From: Spongilla lacustris
Lineage: Eukaryota > Porifera > Demospongiae > Spongillida > Spongillidae
Direction: 5' to 3'
DNA length: 64,000 nt
Assembly (NCBI GenBank): GCA_949361645.1
Contig: OX442416.1
Coordinates: forward strand, 2,281,430-2,345,429
Under the pieces are notes generated by a model. That model was not told where the DNA came from. It made no database searches and saw nothing but the letters and a program-made list of their open reading frames with translations. Shown here in pieces: positions 1 to 12,571 of this stretch. Numbering within the stretch: position 1 is the stretch's first letter; the number at the start of each line of letters is the position of its first letter. Made by a program: the position numbers and the translations under genes.

Positions 1-475
1 AATTTGGCAACATGACTGCATGAGGGAAGTATATGATTCATGCTTTCTCCACCAATTACTCGGATCCTCTTTTCTTCATGCAGCCTCCTTAAGATATCTC
101 TGAAATTTGTCTTCAATTTAATCATGCATGATTTAAAATTTACTTCATCATGCAGGACATTCATCTCTTTGTCCAAACTCAATTATCGAATTCCTCCTCT
201 TGTGCATGGAGCAACTGCTGCTTTCTTTGCAGCCTCGTCCTCCTCCTCCGCGCGATGTTCATCATTTCAGTTTGGATTTGGCTAATAATGGTTTGCCTAC
301 TAGTGCATGCGGCTTAACCACGATGAACCATGCAGTTATAGCTAGCTCCCATTCCCAATAGGTCATCAGAATCCCAACGTTGCAGTATGTCCTACCTGTT
401 GCACACAAGCAAGGACGTCCTAATCGCTTTTTTGCGCATGCCACCCAGAGTGTTCACACGTGCACATTACTCTTA
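1..475. other. Unassigned DNA
   Basis: No recognisable gene. The minus strand of about 40-285 holds short open stretches rich in Arg, Glu and Lys, but they are broken by stops and frame changes and match no family I recognise. Confidence 0.3.
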
Positions 476-1663
476 TACACTGCAAATAATTTGGTTGCTA
501 TGTCAAACCAATGAATGCTAAACCAGTGGTTTACATTTTAGATGGTTTAACCACCAGCCCAAAATGCCAAACCAATGTTTTGGTTTCATTGTCAAACTTA
601 ACATTTTGGTTTGAAAACGACTTGGTTTGTGCTTCCAACCAATCCCTTTTAGGCTAGGGAATAGAAACTATAATGTATATGTTTGTACCCTATGGAGCAT
701 CTACATGGTAACAAATCCAATCCTCCCCTTTGAAAGATCCTGCCCTATGGAGAGTCTTTGAAGGGTCAGTTTACATGGTAACAATGCCTCTTCCTCTTTG
801 TAAGAAACCTTCCTCCCCTTCGTAAGAAACCCACTTCTCCTTTGAAGGGTTCCTGCTTCATAGAGCACATGGTCTACCCAGTCTATACATGTATATTTGT
901 AACAGATGTGTTTACAGTTACCAAGGTATTTCTTTAATTGAGACATAGATGTATGAGGAAGACCTAATTGGTATAATATTTCAAAGGACATGGTCCTGCC
1001 TTTGAAATATTATACCAGTTAGCTTTTCCTCATTAAGGTGGCTATGTTTTGTGACAGATGCCTCATGCTGCTGCACAGATATTCTTTGTAGCCACTGATT
1101 ATTGTTGTTCACAGAACTGACAATAATAAGTGTAGCAGGGAAATGTTTTTTGATCAGTCCACTTTTTTTCCCATGTCATTTTTATATCTGGTTGTATCTT
1201 TCACTGTAAAAATAATTTACCACAATGGTATTCACACCTATAGTTAACTGATTGGCACATCAAATAGAATTTCTTACTCTATACTTCAAACAAAGAACTG
1301 AATTTTTTTTTCATATATGAATTAAAAGTTCAAAACATGCTTGACTAGCAGGGGAAATAAGTGCCAAAATTGGTTATGTTCAAGGCAAGCAATATGGTTC
1401 AATGCTTAAGTAGCTTGCCAGTGGGTAAAGAGGTACGAGGATCAAATCCTGCTCATCACCTTTTTTGTAACGTATTTCCACATGTTTAATGGACTGAGGC
1501 GTAAACCAAAAGTTTTGGTTAAAACGTCAAACCATTAAATTGGTTTATAGTTAAAACCAAAATCATTTGGTTTTAAGCATAAACTAAGTTTGGTTTACAC
1601 TGTGGTGTGCACACGTCAAACCAAACTTTGGTTTCACTTAGGAGCTAACTTATTTGCAGTGTA
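476..1663. mobile_element. TIR element with internal AAACCAA arrays
   Basis: The ends are a perfect 14-base inverted repeat: TACACTGCAAATAA at 476-489 and its complement at 1650-1663. Just inside both ends (about 490-650 and 1500-1640) are clusters of AAACCAA/TTGGTTT motifs at irregular spacing, in both orientations, so the sub-terminal regions can also pair. The interior has no transposase-like frame. It reads as a non-autonomous DNA transposon of unknown superfamily; a TA target duplication is possible but not clear. Confidence 0.6.
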
Positions 1664-2980
1664 CGATACCATTCACTGGGTTAAATGTTGCATCTACAAA
1701 AGAAATCATTACTAATCAAATGTAGCGCATGCATGCAAATGCTGTTCTAAATGTGGTAGATGCATGCATGTGGCATTTCCGCTATACATCGCAAATGCAA
1801 ATAGGTGAAGGCCACCTATTTTGTGGTGTGACCTTCACACCAAGCACGAGTGATTTCACACTAAACCAAACGGTAAAAAAATAGTCACATTTGTCAGGAT
1901 TTGAACTCACGAACACCTGAATACCAGCCCTATACATTAAACCCTAACAGCTAGGTGCAAGCAATGCTGTTTACTATGTTTCCTTTTCTGCTTTTCGGTG
2001 TTTCTATATAAACATTACAAATTTACAATTGACACCTCAACGTTAGCAACAATAAAACTATGGGACTTGTGTAAAGGTTTTCTGTACTGTGGACTAAGCC
2101 ACCTGTGTTGAAAACGTTAAAGGTTAAACACCTGAACAGATACTTAGAGGAACCAGTCCAACCAGTCCACTGTCCAAGTGAGTTGGGGGTACTGCATGCA
2201 ATGGTCTTGAAAATTGTACAAGTTAACGTATTCGATAAGTATATCATGCATATCCCATGACAGCTTGGTTTTTTTGGTATTCAGGATAGGTTACCCGTCA
2301 AACCAATTATATGCTTTCATCTTATTTCAAGCAGATGTATTTTCACTGCACCCATGCATATACCGGGTAGATATGGTAAGCAATGGATAAAAGGTTCCGT
2401 GCACATGCAAGTCACTATTGTGTGACACTGTGTCATCTAGCTCATTTAGTGCATACAAAGATAAACGGAAAATGTACATGTGTACTGTGCCTTATATATC
2501 ATGCACTGGAAAGTTGAGGTTCAAGTCGAAATAAAATAGGAGAGATTTAACTCCTTTTGTATGGGTGATTTCACTCCTTTTGAGTCAGACCATGTACCAG
2601 CGACAAACTTTCGTGTGACCGTCAGTTAATTGTCACACCAAATACATAGGGTGACGATAGGTGGCCAGGTTCATACTTTTGTATTTGCACTGTAGTTCTC
2701 ATTTACAATAGCGGTAATGTCACCGCTAATTTGATCAACAATTCAAATCTAACCTTTTGCTGAAATGATTTTGCGATCAACGCCAACGATATTCTACAAC
2801 GTGATAGGTATTAACCATATCACAATATTTCAACTCATCGCGCGATACAGACAATATCGGCTACAGACCATATCGCGGCAGCACTGTCTATTGATATTAA
2901 AGTTAACCTGGCAGGTCTTTCCCAAATGAGTTTTTATTGACGAAAGCGCTAAGGCCGCGCTGTGAACAGCAACAGTTTTC
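1664..2980. other. Unassigned DNA with weak inverted-repeat traces
   Basis: There is no gene I can support. Matching stretches near 1800-1830 (AGGTGAAGGCCACCTA) and 2655-2690 (GATAGGTGGCCAGGTTCA) in opposite orientation suggest the ends of another decayed element. The boundaries are not clear enough to call it. Confidence 0.3.
1893..1958 (-). repeat. tRNA-like relic (possible SINE head)
   Basis: Read on the minus strand, it has a GAGTTCAAATC block like a tRNA B box about 50 bases after a CTAGCTGTTAGGG stretch that could be a decayed A box. No full cloverleaf folds by eye. It may be a tRNA-derived SINE fragment rather than a working tRNA. Confidence 0.2.
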
Positions 2981-3829
2981 CCATAGATATTGGAGGTAAG
3001 GGATTGGAAACCAACCCAATCAACACCAATCAACAGGTACACTCCTGGCAGTTCCAGTACCCAGGCCTTTACAGAGAAAAACAGTACCACTTTATCCGCT
3101 ATCCCTTGGAATCCTCACTACAAGTCCCTTCAATGCATGTTTTGTGCGACACTGGCTTAATCTAAACTAGTGTCTAGATCTTTCACACATTCTGTATTGA
3201 GAGAAAGCATTCAGCGTAACTGCCATAAGACACTTGATGTATAATGTAAATTGAGCGCGGGTTTGTAAGGTTTAACTTTATAATTTTTTATCTCCTCTAT
3301 AATACGTATTGACAGCAAACCAACTATCCGTTGGCACGTAATATTCCTCTAGCTATCTAGAAACCAAGTCTTGTAATTTTGACGACAAAGCTACAGTCGC
3401 TATGTCTGAGAGTTTCGTACCTGGTCAAAAATCAAACTTTTACTTATTTCTGGTGAGTGTGACACATTCACAGAGTAAAAACTATACTTTGGTACGTAAA
3501 ATACTGTGGTCTATCTGCCTATCCTAACGCCACACCGTTACGCCGCTTTGTTCGGGCGTAGCGTCTGAGAGTTTGAAAATGGATTCGAAGTGCGCCAAGT
3601 CTAGTAACTCCCTTTAGGAAGGTACTAAAAATATAACTCTTAGCTCTCTGTAATCTGCAAAATATGCTCTATCTTTTCCTGCTCTTTGTTTGTGCCTCAA
3701 GTTAACTTTACGATAGACTTCTTGGGGGCGATTACCAATTAGCAACTGCCAGGATTGTCCGCTCGACGTTCCATTGAAATGTATGGCGCACGTGCGCGGT
3801 TTCCAATCCCTTACCTCTAATATCTATGG
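2981..3829. mobile_element. 849-bp TIR element with 5-bp target duplication
   Basis: A 32-base inverted repeat with one mismatch bounds the element (2981-3012 and 3798-3829; it begins CCATAGATATTGGAGG). The bases TTTTC occur directly outside both ends (2976-2980 and 3830-3834), which fits a target-site duplication. No transposase is encoded, so it is a non-autonomous (MITE-like) DNA transposon. Confidence 0.7.
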
Positions 3830-3979
3830 TTTTCCTAACTCTATACGTCAGCAATGTGCTAATTTTTCGTATCTGCGAGCCCGTACTGCATAAATTACAG
3901 GCAAAGAAATGGAACTCATCGCTTTGTGCATAAGGTCTATATCGGAACATGTATATGTGCAGTAGTACATGTACATGCC

Positions 3980-4698
3980 TAGTCTGACGTAGCCACACCC
4001 ACGCGCTTTGCGGAGGGTCTGGAAACCAAATCAGCTATAATGTTACTGAACGATATAACGTTACGAGGAATGTGTAATTAAAAATGTCGAAAAGAAGATC
4101 TCAAAAAGAAAGTTGTTGTAGTTCATGTATCATATATAATGGACCTTTTGCCTTTGACGTCACGCATGAATTTTGGGGGGGGGGGGGCCACTTTAAAAAT
4201 GGCATAACTTCACCATCATAGCTCCTACATGCTTTACCTTTTACATTTTCATTTAGAAGTAAATTACCACACGTTTCATTTATTTTTTTTTTGTATTTCA
4301 CGATGGAGCTCTGTAAGGGATTTGTATGCAACGAAACATTGCAGAAGTTGCTAATGAGACACGCGAAGTCGCGCTTTTCGATTTTGGGGGGGGGGGCAAC
4401 TTCCCGTTACTTGTGAGCGCTGTAACAACATTTGCACCGGAAGGTACTTCATTTTGGAATATAGTCAGGCATTCATTTACCATTAATTTCATACTTGCTG
4501 TGTTTCTTCGTGAAGTTCCTATAAGGACTTATGTTGTGTCAAACACAACCAATTAATTTGTGACGTCAGAAGGCAAAAGGTCCATTGCATTCCATCGTAA
4601 CGTAAGGTAATATTAATAATTAAAACTAATCAGAACAGATTTGTATGGCAATGTCTCAGACCCTCCGCAAAGCGCGAGGGTGTGGTTACGTCAGACTA
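3980..4698. mobile_element. Foldback MITE, TAGTCTGACG family
   Basis: The ends are about 42-base inverted repeats (3980-4021 and 4657-4698; TAGTCTGACGTAGCCACACC). A second inner pair (near 4139-4160 and 4561-4582, GGACCTTTTGCCTT) and two G-tracts follow. Open frames inside are by-products of the G-tracts. The same termini without an interior are found at 23663-23724. Nine flanking bases match at 6 of 9 positions, a possible decayed target duplication. Confidence 0.65.
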
Positions 4699-5732
4699 TG
4701 TCATGCCATGCATGCGTGGTGCATGCACGTCTGATCATGAATCGCAGTCTATATCACTTCAAATAAATGTGTTCCAGTTTATCACTATACACCTGTACGC
4801 ATGCTTTAGATGTTCTAACTCAACCGAACATGCATACAGATCGAATTTGATTCGGCGTCCTCGAACTGGTCAAATCGATTAGTATTCAAATCGGTGCGTA
4901 CTCGCGATCGGCTGTTAGAATGACGTCCGACGCACTTGGAGTTGCTACTGACAATTTGGTATGCACTATAGTTATAATATACTATATAGTAACGGATATA
5001 AAAATATGCATCCGTAGCTTTGAATACTAGTGTAACGGAAATGTCTATATACATATCTACACCTAATTAGAATATACGACCAACATACATGCAGAAGCAT
5101 GCATGTAATATGCATAATATATAGTGAGGTTCAAAATAAGGACAAATTTGAACCACGTATTTTCATAGAACTGGACGTCACATGTACATGGGCACGAGAG
5201 CTACATGGCATTTACTTGAAGTAGTGCTGCCGCTTATATTATACATACTGATAGTTCCATGCACCAGCTAAAAATATTATTTTGTTTTTAGGATTTTTAT
5301 ATACACATAATTACATATACAAATAGCACCACTAAACTACAGCTATAACACTAATGATAATATAAAATACACTACTAACATAATCTAGGACCTAGATAAC
5401 ATCGCCCTAGAGTTTTTAGATAGCAATGAGTTTAGTCATGCAGTACTATCCGTAGGAACACATGTATGTTTGTTATGGCATCCTTTGCAAGCTGCCCTGC
5501 TGCCGTTACACATCAGTTGATTAGAACTCTAGTGTGAAACATCAACCATCTATTCAATCGCCTAGACGGACCCAAACCGGATTGTTGCTCTTTGAGAGCC
5601 TTAGGGCAGAAACGCCGCCATGTATCGTATATCCATTACAATATTAGCTTAATAAATATTATTGTGCACATATGTATGGGGACCTTATTTGGTAACAGGT
5701 ATACGGTATGTATGCGTTTCTTTGCATATCAG
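4699..5732. other. Unassigned DNA upstream of the receptor gene
   Basis: This is where exons for the first half of the receptor's ligand-binding domain would be expected. I found no splice-bounded frame resembling that region, only AT-rich sequence. Confidence 0.3.
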
Positions 5733-8700
5733 ATCTCACCTGAACCCTTCGGAGTGCAGTCTAGTGACAGGAGGCTCTTTCCAAACCAGTTTAATCTCTT
5801 TCCGTCCGAGGATAACTTCGTCCAGGCACTTTTAGCTTTGATCTCACAATTTGAGTGGAAAAGGGTTCTTGTCATCACCCAAGATGAAAACGTATTTATT
5901 TCGGCAAGTTGTGTTCTTCAAAAATGTACATATACATGTCATCAATGTATCATCACAAAAAAAAAAATTCATCGCAAACTCATCCTCTCAATGCCCTTCT
6001 TATGACGTGTGCTGCAGGTGTCGAGGTTGCTAGGACAAGGACTGCTGCAGACAAATGTGTTATGGGCGGAAAATCGTCTTTCACCAAAATCAAACCTGAA
6101 CATCATGCAAAATCTATTTGTAAGTATATAAAGACATCATGAAGCTAGGTCTGTGGACTTTCACTAACCCTTTTTGTCTGATCTGACCTAAAAATAGGGC
6201 AGTCAAAGTGACGACTTCAGGATTTTTTTTCTAAATATGAATTCCATTTTTGCAAGGAAGATATTGTGTGAGGTAATGCAAATGCAAACGAACTCCCTCG
6301 CTTTTTCCTCTCATTTTTCTTCCTCTCTCCACTTTCAAACTCTCTCAATGACAATTGCCCCTCTTTTTAAAATTTCTCACTCTCATGCACTTGCCTCTAA
6401 ATTACGCTCTCTCTTTCACACTTTTCTCTTCCATGCATTTTTTCTTCCATATCTCCTGTTCTTCTATTCCGGGCTCATCCTTCTTCTCTTCCTATCACTC
6501 ACAGGCCTCTAAGAGAGGTTTAACATATCCTCGTTATGCATGGATTACCGATGGAGACTACATTGATGGATGGTGGAGGGGGAGTGTGTCCGGTGCCATT
6601 GACAGCTGTTCTGATGAGTCAGTCACTAACCTGCTGGACAGAGCACTGGCTGTTCAGCTGTGCCCTGTGGCTGCACCCAATAGCACCACCAATGTTGGCA
6701 TGGTGAGCTATGGAGTAAACCGACTACATTAAGTGTTGTTGTAGCGATTACTCGCTCATCGGGACACTCGCGTATTTAGTTGTCGCTGTAAAAAACCTAA
6801 TTAGACAAACTAAATCACAAGGATTCAAAGATTTTGCCATGCAAATCATTTTTAGTGTGGTTTTAAAATGAGTACTTACACTGCAAGCAGACTATGGCTA
6901 TACGAACTGTATAACTTAGGTAAAAGTTAACCTGATCCGATACGTTTATAATTAATCATGGCATTGTCAATTTGAGTGTCCCGATAAGCGCTGTACTGGA
7001 AATTGCTAGGCTGTCGTTTGTAGGCCTATTTCAGAACTTAAGAATACCGAGTTTCCTATCAGAGAAGTTAAACAGCTTTAGGTGGCTGACCTTCGCAACA
7101 GCAATACACTTTAAAATGGACGTTGGTAAAGAGCTACTAATTAATAATCAGTATTAGATTATCGCTGCAATGACGAATGTATGCAAAATTACAGACCTAT
7201 TTACCTATATTGTTTCTTGAATTTGCTATAGATGTAGGTCTGTAAGTGTAAATATCATCGCAGGATTGCTGTAATTTCTTATATTCTTACTTTTTCTTAA
7301 TTGATGCCCACAAATTCTATATTGTAACTGCATAATATTTGACACACGGGCACGTAGTATTGCAAAGAAGGGGGAGGAGGGAAGGAGGGGAGGAGGGGTA
7401 TTCTAAGTGAGGGAATAGGAAGAGTCATCCTCCACTATCAAAGAGATCTTCACATCTTCACATCTAGCTTCACCCACTTTCATCCCACTCCTCTTCCAAA
7501 TATGCCTTCCTCTGCATGTTCATAAGAACAATTATCCACACAAAAAAAAATTCTATATTATGCTGGCAGTATGCACTGTAAACATATGCCATTACTTGCA
7601 TTCTCCGTTTTCCATTTGCAAATGTGCACAAACCAAATCAAACACAACCTTTTGCAATGGTATTGAGAAGAATTTGCTGTATACATACATGTATATTATG
7701 TGCACAGTGCACTTGAAAATGCACACAAACACACACACACGTACACACACACACGTACACTGTCAAAAGTAATAATCATTGAAGTTATTTTACATGTGTT
7801 ATATCTCTGCCTCAGACACCTGCGCAGTTTTTCTCTGAATACAATGCTGCTCCCTCGTCATACTATCACACCTATGTTTCTGCACTGGCTTATGATGCTG
7901 TGTGGACACTGGCCTTAGCCCTGAACACCTCAATGCACTTTATTAACAGTGGCAATGACACAGGATGTGAACGTGAAAGTGGAAGCCTTGTAGCATGGGA
8001 AAATTTTACATACAGCAACTCAAAAATGGGATGCTTGTTAAGGAAAACACTGCAGGGAACCAAATTCAATGGAATATCGGTCCGTTCAGCTGCCACTTGC
8101 AAACATTTTTCTTCACAGAATATATGAAATTTTATTGTTTTGTAGGGACCAGTGCAATTTAAACCTGATGGTACACGAATCTACAATGTAGTCACAATTT
8201 TACAATATAGCAAAGGTACTGAACTATTAATTATACAGATGCATGTGCGATGGGCATGTGTAAATGTGTGCATGCATATGTACATGTATTTGTGTGTCCA
8301 TTTTGTTGAATGGAACGTATATGTATGTGTGCATGTGTGTGTTCATGTGTGTATGTGTGTGCATGTGTGTGCATATGTGTGTGCATGTGTGCATGTATGT
8401 GCATGTGTGCATGTGCATGTGAATGCATTTTTGTACAGATTGTTCCTCAATCAAGGAAAATTATTTATAAATAAACCACCAGCACTTTATTAAAAAAAGT
8501 TCGAACAGCAAAAGAAGACATGCTGTTAAAAAATATATATATATAATTTTAATTATAATTATTATTATAAAATACATAACCTTTTTAATGGTCCCTTTTC
8601 AATGAAAGATTATTAATGTTAACAAATGTAGGGTGGGTGGCAGTTAAAAAGCTGGAAATTGTATTTAATCAACTAGTTCCTTTTTAATTCAAAACTGAAG

Positions 8701-11472
8701 CCTTGATTTATTTATTTTCGCAATGTACTTGATTTAGGGGCCATTGTATGTTGATTTAGTGGTTTGAATTGATTAATAAATTCAGCAAGTCATTGGAGCT
8801 TTTGGATGGCTCTAAAATGATATGCTTTTGATTAGGTGTTATTGGGAAGTATTAATTCGTTTTTTTAAATTTAATTTCTTTGAATTAATATTTACTTTGT
8901 TTACATCAAAACTTAAGCCCGCATTATTAGAGCATTTAGCAAGAATTAACTATTTGTGGTCAACGTATAAATGATTTGAAGAACACCCAGTATATTTTGT
9001 ATGCATGTGTGTGCATGCATTTATGTGTATCTTGAGTGTACACATGTATATCGATTGTGCATATGTGTGTGTGTGTGACTGGACTTGTCAGCATGTGCAG
9101 CTAGTCACCATTTTCAGCAACATGTGCGTGTAATGCCTGTAGGATCTGCGGGAGTATCTGTCATGAACATTGGCTACGTAGTGGGTGGGAACTTTTCCTT
9201 CTCATCTGGGCATAACACCACAATGGTATACCCAAGTAAGCCTATACTAACGGCCAACGTACACATGGTTTTGGTATCTATGTAATGTGGGTGTGTGCAT
9301 GAGGATGCATAAGGCATAAGGTGTGGATGCATACAAAGATCATCCCCTACACTGTATCACTGCATGACAGAATGTAGTACACAGTGTCACAGACTCTGCA
9401 TATGAAGAATATGCAGATGCATATCATTAAAGTGTTCATATGCAGACATCTGTAAATGGGCATTTCAATGATATGCATCTGTATATTCTTCATTTGCAGA
9501 GTCTGCATAACTGTGCACACTATATGCTGTCACAGTGTATGCACTCTACCTCCATGAGGAGTACCTGACTTCCCCTCTCCCCCCACAGTCATAGTGCCAC
9601 CTGATGGGACGGCCATCAACGTGACAAATGGCTTCAATGTGTGGCTTATAGGTGTCTTCTATGTCTGGTCATCTGTTGGGGTACTTCTTTCTGTGGCGTT
9701 TGGTATATTTAACTTCGTCTTTAAAGAGAGAAAGTTAGCTAAAGACACAATCACAGTAACCATGACTGTGGTGAGCACATATTTCTATTCTCCAGGGTAA
9801 TCAAATTGACTAGTCCCAAACTGAATTACTACCTCATTGCTGGAGCTCTTGTGACGTACCTTGCAACTTACATGCGTCTTTATCCTGACATCAGTGAATA
9901 CTATGTCACACTTCGCTGCTCAGTAAGGGTCACCATATAACACATCTATGTACTGGTACTGTGTTGCAAATGTTCTGCTTCTCAAATATTCGGCTTTCTG
10001 TGCAGCTTCTAAACTGGCTAAATTTGATTGGATACTCTCTGGCCGTTGGCACACTATTGGCAAAAATGTTCCGAGTTTATTATATATTCAATTATCCATC
10101 TCCAAAAAAAGTAAATAATGATGCAGTGCATGACACACACACATGTGCATACCCATAATTTTCAACTACAAGATGCACAAGACACTCTTCATTTATCCAG
10201 ACTCTATCAGATGTTCACCTAATGCTGATAGTGCTATGCATTGTTGGTACATGCCTGATCATTTTGACCATCGGGGATGCAGTACCCAGCTTCAGACCTG
10301 CTGTGTTACTACGTCCGGATTTAGAGAGTACCTCTGACACTAACGTATGTGCATGGATGCAGGATTTCTGAATAGGTGGTTAGGACATGGGGGGGGGGGG
10401 GGGGGGGGGCTGGGGGGTCGTGTCCTGCACATGGGAAATAGTTGTCTTGGGATGAATGTGAGCATGGCTGAGTCTATTATCTGAAGGGTGGGGCCTTGCA
10501 GCCGGGGTAACATAGTTTGAATGGTTAATTCATTAAATCGTTTTTTGCGTGCACTATGTCCCTAAATGTCTGGTGTCTTTGTTGTCAGTTGTGTTGTGCT
10601 CTCATCTGTCCTGTCCCTTCTACCTTAAAAGGAATATGGTGTGAAGCAGAACTACTATGTCTGGCAATGCTACACCCCTTCCTCCCCACTGTCGTACGTT
10701 TCAGTTGCACTGGTTTACACACATGTGGCCATCCAGCAGATAGCTGCTCTCATCTTAGCAATTAAGATCCGGAAAGTGAAGATAAAAACACTAAATGACT
10801 CTAAGTATGTTGTAGCTCTTGTCTACATCTCCAGCATGACAGTGGCCATAATGGCTTTGATGACCTTTTCACTTGGAGCCTACCTAAATTTGAGTAATGT
10901 TGTATACAATGGAGGGTTTCTCTTTGCAAGTACAATGTTCCTTCTCCTTCTCTTTGTGCCAAAGGTGAGTGTGTTCAGTGTATATGTGCATATCCGCAAA
11001 GAATGTCATGTTACTTCAGTGTACATTTGCTACACGCAATCACATAGTTGCTGTACCCACACACATAACATAAACCACCAATCTTATAATGACATGGCAA
11101 ACAGATGTACTGGCTCTACAAGGACCCTGATGGGGAGAATGTCTTCAGTAAGTCCTACACAGCCAACCGAGAGCTTCCCAATGCAAAGGATATTTCAAGT
11201 GAAGCAAAGCAACCTAAGCTGGGGGTGAGGGGCACTCGTTCATAGAAGTAATCAAACTATTTGCATGGTCGGTTCGTACCTAGAATGGAAATCAAGAAAC
11301 TCTGAGAGTCAACAGTGGGACTGACAACACAGTTAATGAACTTAATAACTGCAATGGACCAAACTCTAATGTGAGCACACCAAGGAACACACACTATGAT
11401 TATCATTTTTTTTTTTTTTTTTTGCTACATTTTTAGGATCAGAATGAAAGCATATCTGTAACAGTTCGGTAA
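5733..11472 (+). CDS. Class C GPCR, GABA-B receptor-like (5' end missing)
   Basis: Metabotropic receptor of the GABA-B type: a Venus-flytrap ligand-binding domain joined to seven membrane helices, signalling through G proteins at the plasma membrane. Exons: 5733-5903, 6018-6119, 6221-6272, 6505-6702, 7816-8079, 8146-8215, 9101-9235, 9589-9733, 9796-9922, 10006-10110, 10201-10344, 10632-10964, 11105-11224, 11284-11370, 11437-11472 (stop TAA). About 695 residues. All junction phases agree except exon 3. Family marks: SDRRLFP and FEWKRVLVITQDE in exon 1, YAWITDGDYIDGWW in exon 4, YVSALAYDAVW in exon 5, TM1 in exon 8, SPKLNYYLIAGAL (TM2) in exon 9, TM3 and TM4 in exons 10-11, LNDSKYV and LLLLFVPK (TM5-7) in exon 12. 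Exons for roughly the first 130-150 residues (signal peptide, first lobe) are not seen. Exon 3 is 52 bases and shifts frame in an 8-T run; seven Ts would restore it. Intron 1 is GC-AG. The ligand cannot be told from sequence. Confidence 0.9.
8266..8428. repeat. Degenerate GTGTGCAT microsatellite in receptor intron 6
   Basis: Imperfect repeats of GTGTGCAT/GTATGTGT lie inside the intron between receptor exons 6 and 7. His/Cys-rich open frames here come from the repeat. Confidence 0.7.
10389..10409. repeat. Poly-G run in receptor intron 11
   Basis: An uninterrupted run of 21 G inside the intron between the TM4 exon and the TM5-7 exon. Its length is probably unreliable in the assembly. Confidence 0.8.
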
Positions 11473-12076
11473 CCAGTCAAAGGTCTGACCTGGAGCCATT
11501 CAGGAGTTTGAACTGTGCTGTGTTGTAGATACGAACTTTAGGTTAATTAGTCGCGCGTATTGTTGACGATATGTGTATAAAAGCATGTATCGGCATTAAA
11601 ATTGAGTTCTTCCAGTAAAATAACTACGAAGGGAGCTACGCGGTGGCAATCTATATACGTTAGGTTGCGGAGTGCGGGATGCTTTAGTTCAAGTGGAACT
11701 ACAGGTCCCTCACAATATCTCAGCTCCAAGTATGATCAAATGCATTAAGGCATATATAAACTCGGTTTTCTGGTGGGAAAAAATGAAGGAATGTGAGGTT
11801 TTAGGATTATAAAGTAATATCATTCAAATGAAGTTATTTTTATGTTTATTTTTAGCATAACTGGGTAAGGAGGAGTAATATGGCATGCATTTTGCACAGG
11901 GAAACTTGTAAGTCATGAACCTGGCAACAGGACCCAGTGCTAGACTCATTGATATAGGGCCTGCCATGTCGGGGCATTCCCGCAGGGTCGGCACATTAAA
12001 AACACCTTCATATATGGAGACAGGTGGACTGGGTCTGGGCACTACGCCACTCACGGTCGTAAGCCCCAATAAGGGA
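11473..12076. other. Receptor 3' flank
   Basis: Probable 3' UTR and intergenic DNA. I see no convincing AATAAA close to the stop and no further gene. Confidence 0.35.
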
Positions 12077-12199
12077 GTCTCGTACCCAGACCCAGATTTT
12101 CATAGCATCGATGGATTACATCACCGCTACGTGAAAAGTGTCACGTAACGGTGATGTAATCCCTCCGATGCTGTGAAAATCTGGGTCTGGGTACGAGAC
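12077..12199. mobile_element. Near-perfect hairpin MITE (GTCTCGTACCC family)
   Basis: A 123-base inverted repeat with almost no loop. It starts GTCTCGTACCCAGACCC and ends with the complement. Related copies: 28949-29040 (GTCTCGTCCCCAGACCC ends) and a lone end at about 25766-25783 next to the GT microsatellite. Downstream (12250-12345) lies a cluster of GGTCCG/CGGACC palindromes of unknown origin. Confidence 0.7.
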
Positions 12200-12571
12200 C
12201 AGTCTTGGTGGTGGAAACACTGTCGCCCGTGGACTGTCACGAATATTTCGGTCCGCGTCTAATTTTGGTCCGGCTGGACCAAAATGAGCAACCGGAAGTA
12301 GTCCGGCCGGACCGAGATATAGCGCGTAATTTGGTCCGACATGTCCTTTTTTGCTGGTCCCATGACTCCCATCCAAGTGTGAAGTGTCCATGTCTACAGA
12401 TTGGCGCTATAGATCTAAAGTGTTAACTTTATCTTGAATAGAGAGAGCCCTGCGCTTCTATAACAGCCTGTGCATGCGGACCTTATTATATGTGTATGCA
12501 ATTTTTAAGCTGGTGTGTAGTACTGAGGGGTGCATGTTCTTTTGCTTTACCATCGTGGTACAACATGTATT

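Noticed and set aside
1388..1470. tRNA gene ending GGATCAAATCC before a T run
   Set aside because: A B-box-like sequence and T run are present, but no acceptor stem or anticodon arm folds.
9735..9800. Extension of receptor exon 8 to a GTGAGC donor at about 9773
   Set aside because: Joining that donor to the next acceptor gives an immediate stop; the GTTAGC donor after 9733 gives the family-like KERK-VIKLTSPK joint.
11225..11245. Receptor ending at the TAG just after exon 13
   Set aside because: Possible as an alternative end, but GTGAGG at 11225 and two further in-phase exons with good acceptors favour the longer tail.
11824..12391. Overlapping frames on both strands containing SYPDPDFHS
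   Set aside because: They read through the hairpin MITE at 12077-12199; the motif is the transposon end in translation.
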